DNA of 64,000 bases from Anaerolineales bacterium (GTDB taxonomy: Bacteria; Chloroflexota; Anaerolineae; Anaerolineales; Villigracilaceae), in assembly GCA_015075725.1 (NCBI GenBank), contig JABTTV010000001.1, positions 4,517,223-4,581,222 of the forward strand, read 5' to 3'. Each line of letters begins with the position of its first letter. Position 1 is the stretch's first letter. Under the pieces are notes generated by a model. The model did no database searches. It saw only the letters and a program-made list of their open reading frames with translations, and was not told where the DNA came from. The position numbers and the translations under genes are program-made. Below are positions 24,825-31,958 of the stretch, in pieces.

Positions 24825-24853
24825 TTGACGGTTTACCAACCCGTGCTTATAAT
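24825..24853 (+). promoter_or_regulatory. Consensus promoter of the DUF2834-iscX-nuo operon
   Basis: TTGACG, 17 bases, TATAAT; the ATG follows 13 bases later, so the leader is only a few nucleotides. Confidence 0.85.
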
Positions 24854-24866
24854 CGCGGGGATTGTG

Positions 24867-25196
24867 ATGGAAAACACCACAGTGAAAAAGACCCTCTACT
24901 TATCCCTGGCAATTCTCGGTTTCATCCTCCCATATTATTTCATCATCAATTTTTATACAGCAAACGAAATGACCACCCTGGCGGCGCTGGCGCAAGTGCT
25001 AGCGCTGGATTGGGGCGCGCTCATCGCGGCAGACCTGACGATCTCCGTTCTCGCGGCATGGATGTTCTATTATTCGGAATCCAAACGCCTGAACATGAAG
25101 AATTGGTGGTTGTATCTGTTAGCGACGCTGTCGGTCGGGCTTTCCTTTTCGCTTCCCTTGTTCCTGTATTTCCGCGAACGTCATATAAATTCATGA
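24867..25196 (+). CDS. DUF2834-family membrane protein
   Basis: A 109-residue protein with three hydrophobic segments. It matches the DUF2834 layout: KTLYLSLAILGFILPYYF at the N-terminus, a LALDWGALIAADLTISVLAA middle helix, and the closing GLSFSLPLFLYFRER. Function is not known; members are often near transporters or enzymes of pigment metabolism. ATG at 24867 chosen because it lies just after the promoter. Overlaps the next gene by four bases. Confidence 0.8.
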   Translation: MENTTVKKTLYLSLAILGFILPYYFIINFYTANEMTTLAALAQVLALDWGALIAADLTISVLAAWMFYYSESKRLNMKNWWLYLLATLSVGLSFSLPLFLYFRERHINS

Positions 25197-25405
25197 GTCT
25201 GAATTGGGAAGCCACCTACGCCATCGCGATGGAACTTCACAGAACCCATAAAGACGTGAACATCGAGGAAGTTACTCTGAAAAAAATCTACGAATGGACG
25301 CTGGAACTTTCGGAATTCGAGGATGATCCCGCGCTCGCGAACGACGACATCCTTTACGCAATCTACCAAGACTGGTACGAGGAGCACATTCATGGAAGAA
25401 AATAA
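25193..25405 (+). CDS. iscX: IscX-like Fe-S assembly modulator
   Basis: This 70-residue protein is all helical and acidic. It follows the IscX pattern: an N-terminal LNWEATYAIAMEL, a THKDVNIEEVTLKKIYEWTL core, then ELSEFEDDPALANDDIL and AIYQDWYEEH. In other bacteria IscX binds the desulfurase IscS and tunes cluster assembly. It overlaps the preceding gene (ATGA) and runs 14 bases into nuoB, so expression is coupled to Fe-S-containing Nuo subunits. No iscS/iscU is seen in this window. Confidence 0.82.
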   Translation: MSLNWEATYAIAMELHRTHKDVNIEEVTLKKIYEWTLELSEFEDDPALANDDILYAIYQDWYEEHIHGRK

Positions 25406-26036
25406 GTACGAAGGCTTGAACCTGCCGAACTACAACATCCCCGAAGACATCCAGAACGTGGTATCGGTTACCACGCTCGACCGGCTCTACAACTGGGGGC
25501 GCCGCTGGTCGGTCTGGCCCCTGATGTTCGGCCTGGCGTGCTGCGCCATCGAGATGATCGCCGCGCAAGCCGCCCGTTACGATATGGCGCGCTTCGGCAT
25601 GGAGGTCATGCGCCCCACCCCGCGCCAGGCGGATATGATGCTCGTCTCGGGCACCGTGACGAAAAAGATGCTGCCCGCCCTCATTCGCCTGTACAACCAG
25701 ATGCCCGAACCCAAGTATGTTGTGGCAATGGGCGCCTGCGCCTCGAGCGGAGGTCCGTTCAAGGAAGGGTACAACGTGGTGGCCGGCATCGATAAGTTCC
25801 TGCCCGTCGATGTCTATATCCCCGGCTGCCCACCCACTCCGCAGGCATTGATCGCGGGGCTGATCAAACTCCAGGAAAAGATCGACAAACAATCCATTAA
25901 AAAAGTGCGCTGGTATCAAAAAGGCAAAGCAGACGCGAACTATGTGCCGATGCCCATCCTGGGACCCGACCTGATCGATGTGCGCCGCAATGCCGAATAC
26001 AAGGAAGCCGCCGCCAGGAAGGAAGGTGTCGCATGA
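25392..26036 (+). CDS. nuoB: NADH-quinone oxidoreductase subunit B
   Basis: The 214-residue subunit of complex I carries the terminal N2 cluster. The cluster motif FGLACCAIEMIA supplies two adjacent Cys, MGACASSGGPF the third and YIPGCPPTPQALI the fourth. The N-terminal extension NLPNYNIPEDIQNVVSVT precedes the core, as in other Chloroflexota. It starts inside the end of the IscX-like gene and overlaps nuoCD by four bases. There is no nuoA upstream. Confidence 0.95.
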   Translation: MEENKYEGLNLPNYNIPEDIQNVVSVTTLDRLYNWGRRWSVWPLMFGLACCAIEMIAAQAARYDMARFGMEVMRPTPRQADMMLVSGTVTKKMLPALIRLYNQMPEPKYVVAMGACASSGGPFKEGYNVVAGIDKFLPVDVYIPGCPPTPQALIAGLIKLQEKIDKQSIKKVRWYQKGKADANYVPMPILGPDLIDVRRNAEYKEAAARKEGVA

Positions 26037-27778
26037 CCGCCCCCGCCTCAACCCAGACCCTTGACCTTGCCGCTCGTTTCCCGGATTTTGTCTCCGCCGA
26101 TGCCCGACCCGGCTTTTCCGGCTTTATCGTCAAAAAGGAAAATCTTGTCGAGGTCGCCACGACACTTCGCGACGAATTCGGCTTTGACCTGCTCTCCACC
26201 GTCACCGGCGTGGACTACCCCGCCGAGAACAAGATGGAAGTTGTCTACCACGCCTTTCGCACAACCGGCGGACCCGGCATCGTTTTCAAAACCCAGGTGG
26301 ACCGCGTCGATCCGGTCGAAGTGCCATCGCTCATCAATGTGTGGCACGGCGCGGACTTCCAGGAACGCGAAACCTGGGACCTGATGGGCATCAAGTTCAC
26401 GGGCCACCCGGACCTGCGCCGCATTTTGATGTGGGAAGGCTTCGAAGGCCATCCTCTCCGCAAAGATTGGAAAGAGGCATTCTTCGAAGAGGAAACAAAA
26501 CCGTTCAAGAGCCGCTGGCCCGAGGGCAACCACCTTTACGCTGAATTCCGGAATCCGTACCGCGATAATCTGAACTTCCCCCCCGGTTTTGACCCCGATC
26601 AATACCAGCCGCAGACCGAGGATCAACTCTATTTCTCCCTCGAGCGGTCCAGCATCAAGCCGAAGGATGGCGACCTGAAGACAGATTCCATCGTGGTGAA
26701 CATGGGTCCGCACCATCCATCCACACACGGCGTTTTGCGCGTGGCAGTGGAATTGGACGGCGAAACCGTCACCAGCCTCAAGCCTGTCATGGGCTACCTG
26801 CACCGAAACCACGACAAGATCGGCGAGCGCAACACCTACCTCCAGATCATGCCGTATACCGACCGCCTCGATTACTTCAACTCGATGGCGAACAACTTCG
26901 GCTACGCGATCACGGTCGAAAAACTGATGAAGATACCTGTCGCCGAGCGTGCGGAATACATCCGCGTCATTATGGCGGAATTGACCCGCGTGCAAAACCA
27001 CCTGATCTTCATCGGGATGCTGCTCAACGATCTGGGCACGTTATATACCCCCGCCCTGTACGCCTTCGAAGAACGCGAATTGATCCTCGATATCTTCGAA
27101 GCCGTCGCAGGCGCGCGCATGATGTGCAATTACTTCCGCTTTGGCGGCGTCGTGCGCGACATCCCCGACGATGTGATGCAGAAGATCAAGGATCTGGTCC
27201 ATGACCGGCTACCCGCGAAGACCGACGAAATGGAACGCTTCCTCAACGAGAACGAGGTGCTGGTGGCACGCCTGAAGGGCATGCATGTCCTCAACGCCGA
27301 GGAAGCGGTCGGAAATTCCGTCACCGGACCCTGTCTGCGCGCTGCGGGAGTGCCGTACGACCTTCGCCGCGCCGACCCGTACTCGGTCTACGACCGTTTC
27401 GACTTCGATGTGGCCGTGCGTTACAACGGCGACATGTATGATAACTATCTCATCCGCTTCGACGAAATCCGACAGTCGCTCAGGATATTGGAGCAGGCGA
27501 TCAAACAAATCCCGCAGGGACCGATCAATTCGCAGAAACCACAGTACCAGGTCCGGGTCCCGGCAGGTGAGGCGTATGGACGGGTCGAATCTCCGAAGGG
27601 CGAACTCGGTTACTATGTCGTCTCCAACGGCAAACCGAATCCCTACCGCTATCATGTGCGGGCGCCTTCGTTCATCAACCTGACCGCGCTCGAAACAATG
27701 TGCAAAGGCAACAAGATCGCCGACTTCGTCGCCCTGCTTGCGATGCTCGACATCGTCATGGGTGAAGTGGATCGATAG
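26033..27778 (+). CDS. nuoCD: NADH-quinone oxidoreductase subunits C and D, fused
   Basis: A 581-residue fusion. Residues ~1-190 are NuoC (GFDLLSTVTGVDYPAENKME, then YHAFRT, TWDLMGIKFTGHPDLRRIL and EGHPLRKDW); residues ~215-581 are NuoD, with NMGPHHPSTHGVLRVAVELD, GYLHRNHDKIGE, and GPCLRAAGVPYDLRR. The quinone-site His and Tyr region is intact. Fused CD is common in some bacteria. It overlaps nuoB by four bases and is eight bases from nuoI. There is no nuoH between CD and I. Confidence 0.94.
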   Translation: MTAPASTQTLDLAARFPDFVSADARPGFSGFIVKKENLVEVATTLRDEFGFDLLSTVTGVDYPAENKMEVVYHAFRTTGGPGIVFKTQVDRVDPVEVPSLINVWHGADFQERETWDLMGIKFTGHPDLRRILMWEGFEGHPLRKDWKEAFFEEETKPFKSRWPEGNHLYAEFRNPYRDNLNFPPGFDPDQYQPQTEDQLYFSLERSSIKPKDGDLKTDSIVVNMGPHHPSTHGVLRVAVELDGETVTSLKPVMGYLHRNHDKIGERNTYLQIMPYTDRLDYFNSMANNFGYAITVEKLMKIPVAERAEYIRVIMAELTRVQNHLIFIGMLLNDLGTLYTPALYAFEERELILDIFEAVAGARMMCNYFRFGGVVRDIPDDVMQKIKDLVHDRLPAKTDEMERFLNENEVLVARLKGMHVLNAEEAVGNSVTGPCLRAAGVPYDLRRADPYSVYDRFDFDVAVRYNGDMYDNYLIRFDEIRQSLRILEQAIKQIPQGPINSQKPQYQVRVPAGEAYGRVESPKGELGYYVVSNGKPNPYRYHVRAPSFINLTALETMCKGNKIADFVALLAMLDIVMGEVDR

Positions 27779-27786
27779 GAGAGATC

Positions 27787-28419
27787 ATGTACGGAAAAGG
27801 CATACTGAAAGGTCTGAGCGTCACCTTAAAACGCTTCAGCGAAACCTACCTCGACGATATCGTGTGGTGGCTGCGCGGAAAAAAACGCTATTACACGACC
27901 GAAGGCGTGGCGCATCGTTCATCGAAAAATACACGCGGCATCTTTACAGTCCAATATCCGGAAGAGCAGTTGATCACGCCGGAGGAATTCCGCTACGTGC
28001 CCTTCCTGGTGTACGACGAAGGCGCCGACGGGAAGCGTGAACACCGCTGTACTTCGTGCGGAATTTGCGCGAAGGTTTGTCCGCCGCAGTGCATTTGGAT
28101 CGTGCGCACCAACGACCCGAACACCGGCAAACCCGTGCCCGAGCCCAAAGAGTTTTATATCGACATGGATATATGCATGAACTGCGGCTTCTGCGCAGAA
28201 TACTGCCCCTTCGATGCGATCATCATGGATCATAATTTCGACATCGCCTCATACGATCGCAATGTATACAACCTCGAAAAACTTTCGAAGCCCGCATCTT
28301 ATTACCGACAGATCCGGCCGCTGAATTACCAGAAGAACGAAGACGAGCGGAAGGCAAAGGAAGCAGCGAAAGCCGCAAAAGCGGATGCATCAGCTTCCGC
28401 GGCAGCGCCTGCGACTTAA
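27787..28419 (+). CDS. nuoI: NADH-quinone oxidoreductase subunit I
   Basis: The 210-residue protein carries two [4Fe-4S] clusters: CTSCGICAKVCPPQC and CMNCGFCAEYCPFDA. A short N-terminal amphipathic part and a C-terminal Lys/Ala-rich tail surround the core. NuoI passes electrons toward NuoB. GGAGAG precedes the ATG. It ends the nuo block; a short repeat-like intergenic sequence (28420-28482) separates it from the Mrp gene. Confidence 0.94.
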   Translation: MYGKGILKGLSVTLKRFSETYLDDIVWWLRGKKRYYTTEGVAHRSSKNTRGIFTVQYPEEQLITPEEFRYVPFLVYDEGADGKREHRCTSCGICAKVCPPQCIWIVRTNDPNTGKPVPEPKEFYIDMDICMNCGFCAEYCPFDAIIMDHNFDIASYDRNVYNLEKLSKPASYYRQIRPLNYQKNEDERKAKEAAKAAKADASASAAAPAT

Positions 28420-28482
28420 TGTCATTGCGGGAGCAAAGGACATGGCTTTCCCCGCAGCGACATATCATCTTTAGGAATATAA

Positions 28483-29556
28483 ATGACCCCAACCAAAGAA
28501 GCTGTACTAAAAGCCCTCGGCACGGTTCAAGAGCCGGACCTCGGGCAGGACCTCGTAACCCTGAACATGATCCGCAACCTGGACATCCAGGGCGACAGGG
28601 TTTCCTTCACCGTGATGCTGACAACACCCGCCTGCCCCCTGCGCGGAAAGATCGAAGCGGATTGCCGGGCAGCGCTGAAAAGCGTCGAAGGCGTAAAAAA
28701 TGTCGATATAAAAATGGATTCAGACGTTCCCAACGACGGGCGCATGCGCGGTCTGGTCAACATGCCAATCCGCAATGCGATCGCAGTCGGATCGGGCAAG
28801 GGCGGTGTCGGGAAATCCACGGTCTCGGTCAATGTTGCAGTAGCGCTGGCAAAGGCAGGCGCGCGCGTCGGTCTCATGGACGCGGATATTTATGGGCCCA
28901 ACACACCCACGATGCTCGGCGTGGAAAAACTCCCCCCGCCGAATGGGCAGCGTATCATCCCCGCCGAGGCGTTTGGATTGAAAATGGTCTCGATGGGATT
29001 GCTCGTCAAGCCGGGACAGCCCCTCATATGGCGCGGTCCGATGCTCAACTCAGCCATCCGCCAATTCCTGGGCGAAGTGGAATGGGGTGAACTCGATTAC
29101 CTGATCGTTGACCTGCCCCCCGGCACGGGTGATGCGGCTCTATCCCTTGCGCAGGCGTTACCCCTCAGCGGCGCGATCATCGTGACCCTGCCGCAAATGG
29201 TCTCCCTCGAAGATGCCGGGCGCGGATTGAACATGTTCAAAACCCTTGAAGTGCCCATTCTCGGCATTATCGAGAACATGTCCTGGCTGGAAATGCCCGA
29301 CGGCTCGAAGATGGATCTTTTCGGATCGGGCGGCGGCGAAAAGCTTGCAATGGAAAGCGGAACCCCCTTCCTCGGTCAGGTTCCAATCGACCAGAACGTT
29401 CGAATCGGCGGCGACAGCGGGAAACCCATCGTCGAGAGTCATCCTGATTCGGTCGTCGCAAGGTCATTTACGGACATCGCCATGAAGATCGCGCAGAAGG
29501 TTTCGGTGGCTGCCCTTGGGGCGAACAACAGCCTGCCGATCAATATTGTCGAGTAG
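28483..29556 (+). CDS. Mrp/ApbC-family ATPase lacking the CxxC pair
   Basis: The 357-residue protein has an N-terminal MIP18/DUF59 domain (~1-80) and a P-loop ATPase with the deviant Walker A GSGKGGVGKST (residues 103-113), DADIYGPNTP and LIVDLPPGTGD. Mrp/ApbC proteins carry or transfer Fe-S clusters through a C-terminal CxxC. Here that region reads ENMSWLEMPDGSKMDLFGSGG, with no Cys at the expected place. It may therefore bind a cluster differently or work as an ATPase partner only. Context with IscX-like and Nuo genes supports an Fe-S role. Confidence 0.9.
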   Translation: MTPTKEAVLKALGTVQEPDLGQDLVTLNMIRNLDIQGDRVSFTVMLTTPACPLRGKIEADCRAALKSVEGVKNVDIKMDSDVPNDGRMRGLVNMPIRNAIAVGSGKGGVGKSTVSVNVAVALAKAGARVGLMDADIYGPNTPTMLGVEKLPPPNGQRIIPAEAFGLKMVSMGLLVKPGQPLIWRGPMLNSAIRQFLGEVEWGELDYLIVDLPPGTGDAALSLAQALPLSGAIIVTLPQMVSLEDAGRGLNMFKTLEVPILGIIENMSWLEMPDGSKMDLFGSGGGEKLAMESGTPFLGQVPIDQNVRIGGDSGKPIVESHPDSVVARSFTDIAMKIAQKVSVAALGANNSLPINIVE

Positions 29557-29679
29557 CATAAACCCTTTGTCAGTGGAGGCTGCAGAACAGGAGCGGTTGC
29601 AATCCCGGTCCTGTTTTTGTTTCTCCGCATCCAGGTCCGGACCATAAACGATAAAAGGCAACTTTATGACATTCGCGAC

Positions 29680-29708
29680 TTGGCATCCACCACCGGAAGG
29701 CGTATAGT
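29680..29708 (+). promoter_or_regulatory. Promoter of the following membrane protein gene
   Basis: TTGGCA, 17 bases, TATAGT, 45 bases before the ATG at 29754. Confidence 0.65.
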
Positions 29709-29753
29709 TATTTCAAAAATATTATTTCCGCGTTCCAGAAAGAGAGCAGCACC

Positions 29754-30422
29754 ATGCAGATTTTTTTTCGAGCCATCCTTGTCATCCTGGGTATTGCTTT
29801 GGTCTTCATGACATGGACCGCCTATTCCCTTGAAATGTCGCTTGAAAAATTTTTCATGCCCCAGATCGGGCTTGAATTCGCCCGGACTCCGGAAGAGATG
29901 GAGGAGCAACTCGATAATCTGACAACAGGCAAAGAGAGGGCGGAAGGCGTGCAGGTGCAGAGGAACATCTTGATGGGAAGGCTGAACAAAGCCCTTTGGG
30001 GCGATTCGCTTGTATTCATACCGATCTACACAGCCCTGTTCTTCGCTCTCGCAAATCATCTCCGCCTGTCGCCTGCCCCTGACGGAACCCGGTACTATTA
30101 CTTCATCCTGACGGGCATCGCCATCGCCGCCGTTTCGGATTGGATCGAGAATTACTTCATCTGGAAATCCCTGCAATCGGACGCACCAATAGCCTACTTC
30201 GATATCAAGTACTTCGCCTGCTTTGCCAAGTGGCTCATGATTGGAGCGGCGGTTTTCTTCACATCGATGGGATTCCTCCAGTTGAAGAAATTTGGAATTG
30301 CCGTCCCTGGTTTCATCAATGCCGCCATTCTGGTGATCGGCGTGATCCTCAACCCTTTACTGGTTCAGGCAGGGTTTGGAATGCTGGGAATCCTGCTTCT
30401 TCTCACTGCAATATTCCTATAG
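29754..30422 (+). CDS. Polytopic membrane protein of unknown function
   Basis: A 222-residue protein with an N-terminal hydrophobic helix, a charged 55-residue periplasmic or cytoplasmic part (residues ~30-85) and five more hydrophobic segments. No family is recognised. The motif YYYFILTGIAIAAVSDWIEN includes Asp and Glu in a helix, as in some lipid or quinone-related membrane proteins; that is only a remark. AAGAGAG lies upstream of the ATG. Confidence 0.72.
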   Translation: MQIFFRAILVILGIALVFMTWTAYSLEMSLEKFFMPQIGLEFARTPEEMEEQLDNLTTGKERAEGVQVQRNILMGRLNKALWGDSLVFIPIYTALFFALANHLRLSPAPDGTRYYYFILTGIAIAAVSDWIENYFIWKSLQSDAPIAYFDIKYFACFAKWLMIGAAVFFTSMGFLQLKKFGIAVPGFINAAILVIGVILNPLLVQAGFGMLGILLLLTAIFL

Positions 30423-30560
30423 GCGCACCAAAAGCCTCATCAAAAAGGGATTGCGGCGGGACGAACCCGTTCGGCATGCCCCGTAATTCCCCGCATGGTA
30501 CCTATGTCAAATTGATGGAATGGGCGGTAAGTTGTAAACTTCGTGGAAGAGGAAAACATA

Positions 30561-31589
30561 ATGAGAATAAAACTTGTTCCCGCCCTTATCCTAATTGCCG
30601 CGCTCGTCGCTGCATGTAACCTGCCCTCCGGCGCGCCCCAACCTGAAAACGATTTCGACATGGTCTCGACCTATGCCGCACAGACCGTCGAAGCGTCATT
30701 AAACCAGAGTCAATCTACAGCCACATCCTCGACTGGGAACCAGCCGACAAGCCAGCCGGGACCGGGAAGCGTCCAACCGACCGCCACCTCCCAGCCTCAA
30801 CAGGCGGGTCAGCCTACCGCCACGTCCCTTCCGTGCAACCGCGCGTCTTTTGTGGAAGATGTGACCATCCCGGATAATACCAACATCACGGTCGGAAAAG
30901 CCTTCACGAAAACCTGGAGACTCAAGAACGTCGGCTCATGCACCTGGACCTCCGGCTATCAACTCATCTTCGACTCCGGCGACCAGATGGGAGGTCCCGC
31001 CTCACAGCAATTGACTAACGGCACAGTGCCGCCGGGACAGACCATCGATGTTTCCGTGAACCTCGTCGCACCGAACTCGCCCGGGACATACAAAGGCAAC
31101 TGGAAATTGAAGGATTCGGGCGGTGCAATCTTTGCCCTTTCAACCGGGCCGTTCTGGGTCCAGGTCAAAGCCACTGCCGCGCCGGATTGGCCCACACTTA
31201 AGAAGGGCGACAGCGGTAATGAAGTCTATGCCATTCAATTTCTTCTGCTCCATCACGGGCAAACTCCCGCAGCTGACGGCATTTTCGGAAACGAGACCCA
31301 ATCCGAAGTGGAAGATTTCCAGACCTTGAAGAATCTCAAAGAAGACGGCATCGTCGGACCCGAAACCTGGCAGGCGTTGATCGTCACGGTCAAGCAGGGA
31401 GATACAGGTCCCGCCGTGCGTGCCGTTCAGCAGCTCCTGAGAGGCAAATTTGGATTCAACAACGTCACAGTGGACGGTATCTTCGGTCCCATCACCGCCC
31501 AAGCCGTAAAGGATTTTCAAGCCTCCAAAAACATCACCTCCGACGGCATCGTCGGACCGAACACGTGGCAAAAGCTGATCAATAATTGA
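30561..31589 (+). CDS. Lipoprotein with NBR1-type Ig domain and two peptidoglycan-binding repeats
   Basis: The 342-residue protein has a lipobox (ALVAAC), a Gln/Thr/Pro-rich linker, an Ig-like domain of the NBR1 four-Trp type (FTKTWRLKNVGSCTWTSGYQ ... GTYKGNWKLKDSGG) and two PG_binding_1 domains at about residues 212-280 and 282-342 (GDSGNEVYAIQFLLLHHG ... DGIFGNETQSEVEDFQ, and GPAVRAVQQLLRG ... DGIFGPITAQAVKDFQ). It is presumably an exported, wall-associated protein of the outer face. ATG at 30561 is chosen because GAGGAAAAC lies before it. Confidence 0.87.
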   Translation: MRIKLVPALILIAALVAACNLPSGAPQPENDFDMVSTYAAQTVEASLNQSQSTATSSTGNQPTSQPGPGSVQPTATSQPQQAGQPTATSLPCNRASFVEDVTIPDNTNITVGKAFTKTWRLKNVGSCTWTSGYQLIFDSGDQMGGPASQQLTNGTVPPGQTIDVSVNLVAPNSPGTYKGNWKLKDSGGAIFALSTGPFWVQVKATAAPDWPTLKKGDSGNEVYAIQFLLLHHGQTPAADGIFGNETQSEVEDFQTLKNLKEDGIVGPETWQALIVTVKQGDTGPAVRAVQQLLRGKFGFNNVTVDGIFGPITAQAVKDFQASKNITSDGIVGPNTWQKLINN

Positions 31590-31638
31590 CAGTTTGTTCT
31601 CCGCGTTCTTCCACGACCTATCTGCCCTTAAAAACGAA

Positions 31639-31668
31639 CTCACCCCGGAACGTTCGTTCCGGGGTGAG
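31639..31668. terminator. Long hairpin between convergent genes
   Basis: A 14-bp perfect stem (CTCACCCCGGAACG / CGTTCCGGGGTGAG) with a 2-nt loop. The minus-strand side is followed by a T-rich stretch, the plus side is not, so it is a probable terminator of uncertain orientation. Confidence 0.6.
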
Positions 31669-31686
31669 TCATATTTATCACCGTCG

Positions 31687-31851
31687 CTATCGCAGGATTA
31701 CCCACAACGCATGAATGACGCCGGGGAAACCGCCAAGGAAGGTCAACACGAGATTGATCCAAAAATCATTATCGATCGTGTTCTTCTTCAAATACACAGC
31801 CAGCGGCGGGATGAGAAGCGCGACGATCACTTGTAATACCTTGTTATCCAT
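31687..31851 (-). CDS. YqaE/Pmp3-family small membrane protein
   Basis: A 54-residue protein with two hydrophobic segments: VIVALLIPPLAVYLKK and FWINLVLTFLGGFPGVIHALW. The LIPPLAVYL and FPGxIHA motifs identify Pmp3/YqaE proteins, which are stress-linked membrane proteins. GGAGAAC precedes the ATG at 31851. Confidence 0.85.
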   Translation of the reverse strand: MDNKVLQVIVALLIPPLAVYLKKNTIDNDFWINLVLTFLGGFPGVIHALWVILR

Positions 31852-31958
31852 ATCTGTTCTCCTTTGAAATGAACTTGAAATGACGAATTCAAAGGTATGA
31901 ACACCGAAGGAGGCTGATTCGTTGCGGGGGCTGAAAGCGGGATTCGAAGTATCCAGGA

